Below are positions 25,601 through 37,500 of a DNA stretch of 64,000 nucleotides, piece after piece. This DNA is from Polytrichum commune. Lineage: Eukaryota > Streptophyta > Polytrichopsida > Polytrichales > Polytrichaceae. The position numbers and the translations under genes are program-made. The stretch lies in NCBI GenBank assembly GCA_950295325.1, contig OX485803.1, forward strand, positions 16,058,001-16,122,000, in the 5' to 3' direction. Below the pieces are notes generated by a model that was not told the origin of the DNA, ran no database searches, and saw only the letters and a program-made list of their open reading frames with translations. How positions within the stretch are numbered: the first letter of the stretch is position 1; each line of letters opens with the position of its first letter.

Positions 25601-27372
25601 GCCATCACGACTGATCATGGTAAAGGCTAATCCACAGCATATTGGAACTCATTGAGAGAATTATCATGAGATTGCATGAAAAGAAACTTCCTTTCCAATC
25701 TTTGCCTGCATTGTGATCATGCAGTTCAGTTGCTCGAGACTATAAGCTTAGCACATCTCCAGTAAGGTGTAAAAATCTCCTATCTTGAAGTAAATTGTGA
25801 ACAGGTTTACCTTTTGACTACTTTTTTTTAGCTACATTACCCCTAAGTTGTCATAACATTACACAGCTTAGCCATGGCGTTCTGTGGGCCATGGCTAAGC
25901 TGAGTAATCTTCTAGTTTTTTAAGCCAATGTTCCTGCATTATACAAATGCTCCAAGTCTAGGAGGCTGGTATTGGTACTTGCAAGGTAAGATTTAGTTCC
26001 TCCTGTATGACGAATTTGGCTTTGGGCTCACTGATGATACTGTGGTATTGCCCACAAACTGGCAGGTAGGAGACCGGTACTTCACAGACATAGTGTACGG
26101 CAATAACAATGGCTTGTTAACAATCAGGCCTGCTCCACTTACGCCAATTGGAGAGCCATTTATTGTCCGACAGGTATTTCTTTTCTCTTCAACGTAGTGA
26201 GCATGTTTGTGAGTCTCTTGTAAAGTTTGGGCCCTTTGAAGTCTGCCCATCCGAACCACTGTTGCTAAGGTGTCCCTAAGGGGATTCTTAGACCATGGAT
26301 TTTTCCATTGGGAGTCGATCCACTATGATTTTCCATTGATTTTTTGCATACAGAATCAATAATGTTTTTCCACTTGTAGTGCATGCTTGGAGGTAGTATA
26401 TAATTCTGAATGAAGCTCAACCTATTCCGTTTCATTGAGGGCCAACTTATTTTAGCACCTCTTGGCATGCCAAAATGAGTTTGACTCTCAATGAACTGAT
26501 AGAATGTTCTCTCTTCAAACCTCCACAGTACCATTAAGCAAGCATATAAAAGATACTGAACATGGAAGGTGTTGTATGCAAAAAACAACCAAATCCCAAT
26601 CAAAAGTCCAATTGAATCAAAAAATAATTCTATAATGCATCTATTACATCAGACTAAAATCTGGGCTGCACATCTTTAAGGTCAATATTACCTGGCAACC
26701 ACATGAAGAGGTTGTTTGGATTATTTCAGCTTTTAACATCACTGATGCCACTTGTGTTGACCTCCATGATCAAGCCTCCATATTGTGAATGGAGTTCCGT
26801 CATGTTCAATGATGTAACATTTGCAATATTGCTCACTATTTTTAGACCAGTGTTGGACTGGTATCACCTTTTTTGATGACGGGTATCTAAATTAAGGTTT
26901 TTTTCTTTTTTTGGATACCTGTGGAGTACAAGTTTTTGAGGATATTTTTGTTATTGATATCATCCATGTCTACATACCACACAAGAACCTTCATACCTAG
27001 GTAGACTTACCCTAGTATCAATATCCTATTAGGATGGTATTGACCCAAATAATGACTTGCATATATGAAGATTCTTTCTTGTGATACACACCAAGTAGCA
27101 AAATTTGACATATATTACAATTTTGATACTGGCGGGGTAGGTAAGCTCATCGATACCATTTTTGCTGTTGTGTATGGATACCATGCATTCACCTATATAC
27201 TAGTCCAACGTTGGTTAAGACTCATTGAGAGGTGCCTTATTTGGTCATGCAACAGGTGAGGATGCTTGAAGAAGCTCTGGTGGGGCGATGGCTGAGACTA
27301 AAAGTGCCACCAACAGAGCATGCCTTGTATACCTCTCCTTACGAATTCATCAAGGACCCTGCATGCTGGTAG
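22682..27372 (+). CDS. PGPP1: Phosphatidylglycerophosphate phosphatase (HAD family, YqeG-like), seven exons
   Basis: The family dephosphorylates phosphatidylglycerophosphate to phosphatidylglycerol in plastids and/or mitochondria. Exons: 22682-22976, 23897-24164, 24519-24691, 24924-25001, 25546-25619, 26066-26173 and 27256-27372. All junctions are GT-AG and phase-consistent, giving 370 residues. HAD motif I is FDKDNT (nucleophile D206, acid D208). Motif II is the SNSAG segment (242-246), motif III lies in GTKKPAG and motif IV is VGDRYFTD. The first 98 residues are Ser/Arg/Ala-rich with few acidic residues, fitting an organelle targeting peptide. A variable acidic linker of about 50 residues (exon 2) precedes the conserved block that leads into HVSVPDIR. 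The first in-frame ATG was chosen; others follow in exon 1. Introns 3-6 carry dispersed repeats. The next gene starts 4.2 kb away. Confidence 0.92.
26262..26640. repeat. Dispersed repeat family T, copy in PGPP1 intron 6
   Basis: It matches 35908-36150 in RNase J intron 6, with deletions. Both have a CATGGATTTTTCC or TATGATTTTTCATC start, TTTGCATA, CTCAATGAAC, ATGGAAG(G)TGTTGT and CAAAAGTC in that order. No coding content or clear ends were seen. Confidence 0.5.
26846..27180. repeat. Dispersed repeat family S, copy in PGPP1 intron 6
   Basis: It starts ACCAGTGTTGGACTGGTATC and includes ACAAGAACCTTC, TAGGATGGTATTGACCC and a TACTGG.GGGGTAGG segment. The same order of motifs recurs at 41821-42150 (RNase J intron 16) and partly at 39382-39555 (intron 14). 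Repeated GGTATCA and its inverse suggest an element with internal palindromes. Confidence 0.6.
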
Positions 27373-29813
27373 CTACATTCCATACCTTGCATTTTTAGGC
27401 CATAAAGTTTTTACTGAATTGTACCAAAAACCTGGCAACATGTTGCCAACAATAGAAAGCTATGCTCAACACCACAGTTCAACTGTTAACTCTAGTAAAG
27501 CTTCAGTGGAGGCCATTATATCTTAGGATGCTAATCTACATCTGAAGTCATTTACTACAAGGATATGAAGTCAATTACTACAAGGATCTGGAGTGTGAAG
27601 GATTTGAAGCGAATGTTCACATGACTATTTATCCTGATTTTTATGAAATTTCCACATAAATGTGCAAAAGCTGATGCCTATGCACCCACTACATACATGT
27701 TTGCACCCGCCCTAGATTGACTTAAGGGTGGAAATGTTGAGAACCTCTTGGAGCTCAAGAATTTCTATGTGAAGCATATCTGACCCTGAATGAGCATGAA
27801 GGATTCCAAATGAGTCTAGCTTACATGATTTTGTAAGACAAGAAGGCATGGCTGAAATACACCGGTCACCCATTGTATTGCCATAAGGTCCTTGCTTTCA
27901 CATTATTATTGGTGAAAGGAAAACTCTTAGCTGATGGACTCCATTAAGCCTTAAAGGTATACCTGTATTTGATTAGTGTGTGATTTGGTGAGGATCAAAG
28001 AACAAACACCATAAAGACACATGTAACTGACATTTAAGTATATGTGGATGAACCACTTGTTGAAAATAAATAAAAGATGTGCATTTGTTGGGACAAAAAA
28101 GCAAATGATAATTGCAAAAATATCAAATGACAACTATTGTAATTTAGTGTATGTCATATTGATGGTTGGAATTGTCCAAAATTCATGCATAAATTCAAGT
28201 ATGTTTATATTCTAGTTATGTTTAAAAGAGATTGGAATTCATCTTCAAATTTTATACTCCACACGCGATAATGAGCACAATTGGGAAGACTTATGTATAT
28301 AATAAAGAAATCAATGAACATGCACTTTTTGATTAGGGGAGGTCTGATTTTTGTTGATGGTTCATTATAGATTTGCTACCGAGTTTCATTGTGCAAATCC
28401 AATGGGTAGAAGTCGGAGAGCATGAGCAACGAATGGAATAACACCTTCATGCATTATAGGCCCATTATTTGAGTCTCTAGGTATCATATCGAGGTGTTAT
28501 ATAATGTTATTCTTAGCTAATGATGTCATTGTGACCCATTCTGAAATTATAAAAATATCAAATGCATTCTACCAATTGGACAAAATGATACAGATTTAAA
28601 TACTAACTAGGTATATTTGACCAGTATTACTGCACATACCTCTAATATTTTCACTTTTTTGTGTTGTAAGTTGTTGTAAATCTAGCTTCAGTCTCATAGA
28701 TCAAGTCAAAATTGACTTCGTTATTTGTTGGGGCTTGTGCAAATTGTCAAGTAGACCAATCAACGGTAGCATGATACTATTTAGGGGTTAAGAAAAGCAT
28801 CCACTCTACAATATCCATAACTTACAATAGGATTCTCAACCCCCCCTTCCATCCCCATAACATTTCTAAAGACAATGTACATATGACCTTTCAACAAGGA
28901 ATCAAAACACACCAAGGAAGCACAAAGTTGCATTTTTCAATATCTTGAATTGAATATGAGAACACAAATTGCTCCATTGGGAAAAGAAAAGAAAAAACTC
29001 CTAGCTTTAAGGGCCCATCCAATGCTTGGAGCATATCATGCTTACACAACATCCTAAGGGCATGGGCATAATTGTATTTAGTAATAAAATATGAAAAATG
29101 ATCGAGGTAGTGTCAATCATATAATGATATGCACAACATTTGTTGTAAGTACAAAAGCCTACATAACATTACTTAGCCATGTGGGTTGGTTCCATGACTT
29201 TGGAACATGTCGATTATATTTTGCGCCATTTGAACAAAATGAGAATATTTTTTTTATTGTTCATACATTCATGTTGAGCTTGGAAATTTGGGTGGAGTTA
29301 TACTCCCGACACTATGCGTAGGAATCACTTGTTCATCCTAGTAATACTCATAGGATACATTGTCCATCCCAATATTATTCCCGAAAATTATTATTCATAG
29401 CAGCACTATCATTGAAAATACTGACATTATTCACAATATTCTTACTATTTATATTGGCACTTATCATTATTCGTACCGGTTTCGGTTTTTTCCCATGTAG
29501 GTAAGATAGTGGAGGCCATGTCATATGATAAATATAGAATAGAACTCAACCATGCAAATGAATAATGTTATATATGTCAAGGCATACATTAGAATGAATA
29601 GGGAGAAGAAGCTTTGGGGTCCTTTGAGACCATCATGAGGTTGGGAGACTTTGTTTCCTTTCCCTAGAAATGAACTTTGTTTGTTGCATTTTGATTAGGA
29701 AAGGAAAGTGCAAGTTGCAAATTCTTTATTTGATTTCAGCCTCAATTTTGTAGTGGATGGGGAAAAAGGGGGTTTAATAGGTTTGGGGAAAGAATAAATT
29801 TCATAGCTTAAGT
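27373..29813. other. PGPP1 3' region and intergenic, no gene recognised
   Basis: No domain-bearing frame was seen. A copy of repeat family R occupies about 27957-28460, interrupted near 28030-28210 by unrelated sequence. The rest is AT-rich and apparently single-copy. Confidence 0.45.
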
Positions 29814-30368
29814 GCCCGGGTACGCAACTCCCATATTGTATGTAGGGGACATCGGCATTGAAACGGTTTAGAGGACAACTTTTGTAAAAAATATATCAAA
29901 TAAGACAAAAATGTAAGGACCAAAAAGTTAGGTGAAGACCAAATTAAATAAAATGAGATGGAGAAAAAGTTGGGTTGCATTTTTTTTTTTAAACTCCACA
30001 ATGTGTATAAAGAATTGAAACACCTATCTTTAAACTTATTTTAATTGGAGTAGTTGCCTCCAATTAAGATTAAAAGTCATTGTATTTTAATAATAAATAT
30101 ATTAAAAAAATCTTAAAAATCTTAAAAAGTTGGGTAGTTTGGCCATGCTACATGTATTTATGAAACTCATATAATTAAGTTTTTAATGCAATTATATGCT
30201 TCAAGGAATATTCATTTCCTATTCATTTTTGGATTCCTTGTTAGAAGGGTTAGAAGAGTTAGAAGAGTTTCATGTATCAAAACAAATTATATCACTTGAG
30301 ATTGGACTAAAATTCATTATAAGTGATTATAATCAGGGCCATGTAATACGGGAGTTGCGTACCTGGGC
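29814..30368. mobile_element. MITE, 555 bp, with 6-bp target-site duplication
   Basis: The left end GCCCGGGTACGCAACTCCCA and the right end, inverted GCCCAGGTACGCAACTCCCG, differ at two positions and then both continue TATT or similar. The direct duplication TTAAGT flanks it at 29808-29813 and 30369-30374. The interior is AT-rich and non-coding. It belongs to a different family from the MITE at 2372 but has the same duplication length. Confidence 0.8.
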
Positions 30369-30374
30369 TTAAGT

Positions 30375-31526
30375 GATGTTATGTACATTGGAAAGAAAAA
30401 AGATTAAATCAAGCAGTGCGGATAAACTACTACATCCTTGCTTCAAACTGTAAATTGAATAGATCAAGATATTCTTGAACATACAAATGGCAAGTGTCAT
30501 TTGTGTACACTTTAGTCAACTTGGAGATCATTGTGTAATACAAATATAAGCATACACCTCATAATACTATTGAACATACTCATGCCAAGATGTTAGTTAG
30601 CGCACTTGAACGCCAAGTGTCATGAGGTGAAGTAATGGTGAAGTTGTTGGTTATTAGTGTAACCTAGGATACACCTCAAAATAGGGAAAGTGACACTATT
30701 ATGCACATGACACTAATCACCATAAACGGTGTACTTAGGCTTAGATAGAGAACAACCTTCACAAGTTGAGTAATGTTTTCAATGAGACCGAATTCAAGCA
30801 TAAAATGCTATATTTAAATAAACCAAAAGAAACTCTTTCCCGGAAATACTTTCTGTTGGTTGCACTTTAAATGTAGAATAAAAATGAAGAGATGCAGAAT
30901 CTTGATCCAATTTCAGCCTGAAGAATCTGTGGATGGAAGAGAGGGAGTAGGCTTGACTAGGTTTGGATAGCGAACGAGCTTCAATAGTTCAAGTTTTCAG
31001 TGAGATTGAATTTCTGCTTGGATGAATTTCTGCTTCATACTAAAAGTGTCTTGATTCTCACTTACTGACTTTCGTAGTACTACACCTAGTTTCTTTCTTC
31101 GACTTGTCTAACTTTGAAACGGGAGCCACTTTTGGATAAGAAGTCTGCATAACTTCAAGCTTTTCAGTTTGTCAACTCTTTGCTTTCCAATTTGCAGGAG
31201 CTGAATGACACATAACTTAAGTTACCACTGTTGCATTTCATCTGTGGGTTCATGGTCTTGCTGTAACTTACAGATAAAATTATAAGTAGATTCTGCTCCT
31301 GGCAATCTGTAAGTAGGAGGAGCCCCCCATTGTTGAAGAATTTGCTGTTCTGTGAGGTTGAAAGTTTTGAGGGGTTTTGAAGGTTTTGTAGAAGATGGGT
31401 AGTAGTAGTTTTAGTAATCTGTGAGGCAATATTTTCTTTAGCAGAAGGGAGATACGGACACAGGTGCGACCAGTTTTTTTGCAAATTCTTATCCAAAACT
31501 GCAATTTTGGCAATCTTTCCTCCACA
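30375..31526. other. Intergenic and RNase J upstream region
   Basis: There is no gene in this stretch. A minus-strand frame at 31164-31796 overlaps the RNase J first exon and leader and is interpreted as a shadow. The RNase J promoter should lie here, but no TATA or other element could be assigned with confidence. Confidence 0.4.
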
Positions 31527-34500
31527 ATGCAAAGCTTGCAAGTGCGACCAGGTTTTTTGGGTTCTCTCAATGGCGGTGCAGACATTTGGGTTTCGGAGTG
31601 GAAAAAAGCTGAGCTTTTGAGGTCCAGCCCACAGCTGCGGGGAGTTTGCAAAGGGACGAGGAGGGTCGTCACTACTAATTCTGGAGGTAGGATAGGGGGC
31701 CGCTTTGCTTTTCTTTTCTTTCCTCGGTTGGTTTACTAAACAATGTTGGTATTTTTGTAGCACATTTTGAGGTTTCTGTGCCTGCGAAGATTGCACGAGA
31801 TAAATTTGATGTAAAGGATATGATTCAGCTCCTTTTCTTTTTCTCCAGAGTTTTTTTCACTAGAGAATGCTTTGACATCTTCTATTCGCTTCCGTCATTT
31901 CCTTTCTTAACATGACATATTCTGAAAGAAATCTGTGGCATTTTCGATTTTGAAGTTCTCAATCCGTGGAAATGTACAAAATTTCAATTCGTTACTCTCC
32001 TGTAGTAAGGAACTGGAGAACTTTCCATTGGGTTTAGGAAAGCTTCACTGTCAAGCCCCTCCAAAGAATTCGACTGGGTTTAGGGTTTATGATGAGTGCG
32101 CAGTTTTGCAACCCCTGATTGAATGAAGGGGTTGGTTATACTGAACAACGTCAATGTTTTTGTAGCAAATTTTGAGGTTTCTGTGCCTGCGAATATTGGA
32201 CGAGATAAATTCGATGTTACAGGATATCATCAGCTCTTATTCTTCTCCCGAATTTAATTTTTTTAGTAGGGAATGCTTTGACATCTTTTATTCCCATTTG
32301 TCATTGCTAATCTTGTTATGACATATGATGAAAGACATCGGAGGCATTCTGGACTTTCAAGTTCTCAATCCATGGAAATGTACAAATATTCCAGTTCCTT
32401 ATTATCCTGTAGTTAGGAATCCACTCCAAAATTGACTGGAAAGTGAAGAAGTAAGTAAAAATTGTGCTACCAATTTCGGATGAGACAAAGCATGTCGAAG
32501 TGAAGTAGGATATAATATTCAGCGTGGACAGACAGGCTTGTTCCATTTTCCCTGACTTGTTCGGGTATCCAATTCTTCAATGTAGGGCGTAGTATCTTTC
32601 CAGACAGGTTTAGTTTGTGTTGTGATGCATGACGATGATTATTTAGCTCACAGTTGGTGTAAAAATCAGCCCCTGCTACGCAGAAACATCAACAACCACG
32701 CCGCTATTACAACAGCAACAGTGGGCAGCAGGGCAGACATCATAATCACCACGAGGGAGCAGGACGCAGTAGAGACGATGCGGTGCAGCGAAAGATGAAA
32801 TCCTTTCACGAGGGCAAAGAGGGCCCTCCGTTGCGAATTCTTCCGATCGGTGGGCTTGGGGAGATTGGCATGAATTGCATGTTGGTTGGCAATTATGATC
32901 GTTACATCATGGTTGATGCAGGTCTCATGTTCCCTGAGTAAGTTTGTGCATCCCATTTTGCTACTGTTCTGCTCGATTTGTGTACGTAGGTTTATCATAG
33001 TACATCAACAAGAATTAGGGTTTAGGGTTTAAGAGGAAGGCCACTCAACCTCAACCCAACCTCAATACCCTAATGTCGGATGACAGTGTAGGTTAAGATC
33101 GGTGACATTCTCACCCCAACCTCGAAACAACCTCAAGCACTTCAATTGGATCAAATACAACGACAAGGCAGGGCAGTCGTTACACCATTCGTGCAGGTCG
33201 CTACTTATGCGACAAGGAATTTCGCTACCTTAGGACAAGAGGTTGAGGTCGGGCCTCAACGACCCCTCTGACCTCATTAAATAGTTTTGAGGTGGGATGG
33301 GAATGTGTCCAACTTCAACGTATATTGTCATCCGGTATGGAGGTTAAGATCGTTATATCATGGTTGATGGAGGTCTCATGTTCCTGAAGTTTGTGCATCC
33401 CATTTTGCTTGCTCCACAGCACCAGGGCTTCCCAGGTCAAGGTCAAGGTCAAGGTCTAGGGTTTAGGGTTTAGGGTTAAAGAGCAAGGCCACTCCAACCT
33501 CAACCTCAACCTCAACACCTCAATATTGGATGACAACAAATGTTGAGGTCTGACACATTCCCACCCCAGCCTCAAAACTATCTATTGATTGATGTATGAG
33601 GTGGTTAGTGAGGTCTTGAGGTTGTTTTGAGGCTGGCGTGAAAATGTCTCCAACGTCAACCTAATTTGGCATCCGATATTAAGGTATTGTCACATCATCA
33701 TCGATGCAGGTCTCCTTACCACAATCCGGAGGACAATATAGGTTGAGGTCGGAGACATTCTCAGCCGAACCTCAAAACAACCACAAGAGGATTGAGGTCG
33801 GGCCTTAATAACCCCATTTGACCTCATTAGATGGTTCTGAGGGCGGGGTGGGAATGTTTCCAACCTCAAACCTACATTGTCATTCAATATTGAGGTACTG
33901 GGGTATTGATGTTGGAGTGAGAATGTGGCCCTCCATCAATCTATATTGTAATCCAGATATCGAGGTTTTAGGCTTGGATTTGAGGTTGGGGTGGTCTTCC
34001 TCAAATTTGAGCATCAAAATCTGAAGCCTATGCCAGGATCCAGTTTGGGAATAAATCCAAGTAAATTCTACAGATGAGTGAGTCTTCATAGAGTCACAAT
34101 ATTTGCATGAGCCAGTCTTCAGAGGGTTTAGGTTACCGCTCAACCTTGTAGGGAATTTGAAGTTGAAAAGACATGGCAAGTATGTGGTCATTTATGAAGA
34201 GAATGTTGAATTTTGTGAATTTATTTCTCAAAATTGGATTGAAACTCTTAGCTGTTTTTTTGCAGCTACGATGAACTTGGTGTGCAGAAAGTCCTACCAG
34301 ATACTGCTTTCATACACAGGTGGAGGGATAAAATTGAAGCTGTCATTATCACCCATGGCCATGAAGACCACATTGGTGCTCTCCCTTGGGTAGTGTACAT
34401 GTTCCTGAAGCCATTTTGCTTTGCAGATTATCTTATTAATCTTTTGGACTTGCAACCCTCAACAATACCAAATGATAAATTTCTATCATATGTACCAGAC

Positions 34501-37500
34501 TTAATTCATCAGACTGTAAGGAATCCATATTTTTAGCTGCTTGTATAAATTTGGCAGTCACCATAGTGGAAATATGTTTTGAAATGACTGGAAAAAAATT
34601 TGCCTGCATGGAAGCAAGAGTGGTCATCTCACAATGAGAACACATAAAAAAAATGTTTTCTGAGGGGTTGTTGTTGGTTCTTACGTGACTCCCCAGTTGA
34701 TTATTGCTTTGTGAATGCTGCTTTGTAGGTCATTCCAGCACTAGACCCCAAGACGCCAATCTATGCCACAGGTTTCACAATGCAGGTATCTGTGTCACAC
34801 AACACTGTCTCTCTGATTCTATTTTGAAGAATTCATCAGAGACTTGAGTATTCACGATGAACAACTAAAGCTTCATCACAGCCTGACTTGTCTAAGGTAG
34901 ACTGGTGTTAATCCAACATAGCAATAACGTGGACACCTTTATTTAAGTGGTCTATGGTTAGGTTTGGATGCAAGAACACCACAACGGCATGCGTTAAAAA
35001 GATATTGGACTACGTGCTCAGAATTTGTAACCATTCTAGGCTCAATTGTCAACATAATTGGGGAACGTATATGACCATTATTGAGCACAGAAATCCTCAC
35101 TTTGGTAATTAATAAGATGCTCAGATGAGCTCCAAAAATATATAGGAAAATGGCTACGGGCACAATTTGGGTTTGCTAATCATCTCGCACTTATTATGTG
35201 TTTCATGTCTCAGGAGAAGTGGGTGTAGAGAGAAAAGTATAGGATTAAGGCCCACTTAGCTTAGACAGGTCTTCATTCCATATGTATCCTGATGCTGACA
35301 TATCAATGGCTTGGTTTTCTTTCTTTTAATAAGCTAATCAAGAGGCGATTGAAGGAGTACAACATACCAGCTGAGGGTCGATTGCGCACTTTCAGTATGC
35401 GTGCTCGCTTTGACGCAGGCCCCTTTGAAGTCGAACCAATTCGAGTCACACATTCCATACCAGATTGTTGTGGACTTGTTTTGAGATGTGCGGATGGAAA
35501 TATCTTTCACACAGGAGACTGGAAGGTTAGTAACTTCATATGCCGAACAGTGGATTGGTTGACATTCCTTTAATCATTAATTTCTCAAATATGGTTTGAA
35601 ACAGCTTTGAGTAGGCTCTGTGGTGTCTGCTAATGTCCTACCTGGTACTGTCTAGAGTTATTGTAGTATTTTAAGAGGAAGGTTTTTCTGATCTAAATAA
35701 CCCTTTCCTGTAGATTGACGAGTCCCCTGTGGATGGTAATATTTTTGACCGTACGGCTCTGGAGCAGCTTCAAAAGGAGGGTGTGACTCTGGTGAGCCAT
35801 CTGTTATTTGAGATTAACCATTTCAAATGTTGGGTCCTCATGTATTTTGTCTTAACATACTTTGTGCTGAGTTTGAAAGCAGCCATTCCGCATTTAAGTT
35901 ACACATTACGGTTATCCTTAACTTAATGGGACTTTTTGTCCCCTATGATTTTTCATCGGTTGTTTTGCATATAATATCACTAATTTTTGTGCACTCATGG
36001 CGCATGCTCGTGGGTGGATACCTCGAATGACTGGACCCTCAATGAACCTATATAATATACCGAATATGGAAGTGTTGTGTGCCAAACAACCAACTACCGT
36101 CCAAAAGTCACATTGAGCTAAAAGATAACTTTATTATAGACAATGAACCTTGCAAAGCTCTGCAGACTCTAAATTGTGAACACATGAAGGATAGAGATAA
36201 GTGCCAGTATCACTCTGAGCTACACTAAGCAAGTAAGGCGCGCCACTCTAATTGTCTAGTCAGGTTGGAAATAATGAGGGCTCAAGATCCCGTGTCTTTC
36301 CCTAAGTCTTTCCCTGGAGACTACCAATCAATACCTTACATCCTTTGCTTTGAACAAAAGTAGCATAAAATAAAATAGTCACCCACATCAATTTCCTACA
36401 AGCAATTGATGTGGCCCACACTTAATTTGAACTAGAAGATTTGGCAAATGTTGAAATTTTATGTGGGTTCAAGAGAAGTACTGTGGCCCACACTAATAGG
36501 GCATTTTAGTGTTTAATTGCATTGTTCTTGAACAGTCCTCTAAGCTGAGGGCCAAAAGTAGCTCAAGCTATTTTTGTTGAGGCGAAAGGGCTAACTTGCA
36601 TTTTATATTTGCAGATGATGAGTGATTCTACAAATGTATTATCTCCCGGCAGGACTACAAGTGAAGCTGACGTGGCAGAAGCTCTGATGCGCAAGATTAC
36701 TGCAGCAAAAGGTCGACGTGTCATCTTGACCCAATTTGCATCAAATGTTCACCGCCTAGGCTGCGTCAAAGCTGCTGCTGAAGCTTCGGGTCGAAAACTG
36801 GTAATTTTTTTTTGTCTCTTGTCGTGGATTGATGAAACAAGAATGTTGTGAGGGCTGTCTGATTCCATCAAGTTTTCCCCTTTGTTGTGGTACAGGTATT
36901 TGTTGGACTGTCATTGAAGACTTACCTTGAAGCAGCATGGCGAGACGGACAAGCCCCTTTTGACCCCTCGATTCTGGTATGACCCAAATTCTGATCTGTG
37001 GATTTCAAATGAATGGAGATTTAACTATCCTTTTCTTAGATTTATGAGACTTTTTAATTCTCCATATGCTTGAGCACACATAGGTGTATCCTATAGACCC
37101 TACATGGTATTTTGACATGTTTGGTGATCTTTTGTTGTCCAGGTTAAAGCTGAGGATATGGATTCATATGCACCAAAAGACCTTCTCATTGTGACTACTG
37201 GATCACAGGTTTATTTCCAACTGTGAACAATGAAAAGATTGTTATAAAATGAGCTGGCTTCAGAACAAGGACATTTACATAGCACGTCTTTCATAATTTG
37301 ATTACAGTTAACTATTTTTTGCAGTTAAGCAAGAACCTCTAGTATCTATTCATGTGTGCCCCACACGGTAATTACCAAAAGGCCAAGTAAAGTACCTGCA
37401 GACTTGCATCCATCTGGCATATTGTACTTGGAGTTCTACTTAATGAATGAAGAATTATGAAGTATTTGATTCTTGCAATATTTCTCTCTGTTGCAGGCAG

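Noticed and set aside
31164-31796. 210-codon minus-strand frame over the RNase J first exon
   Set aside because: The opposite strand carries a phase-consistent RNase J exon 1. The minus protein is Ser/Gln/Lys-rich without domains and is best explained as a shadow.
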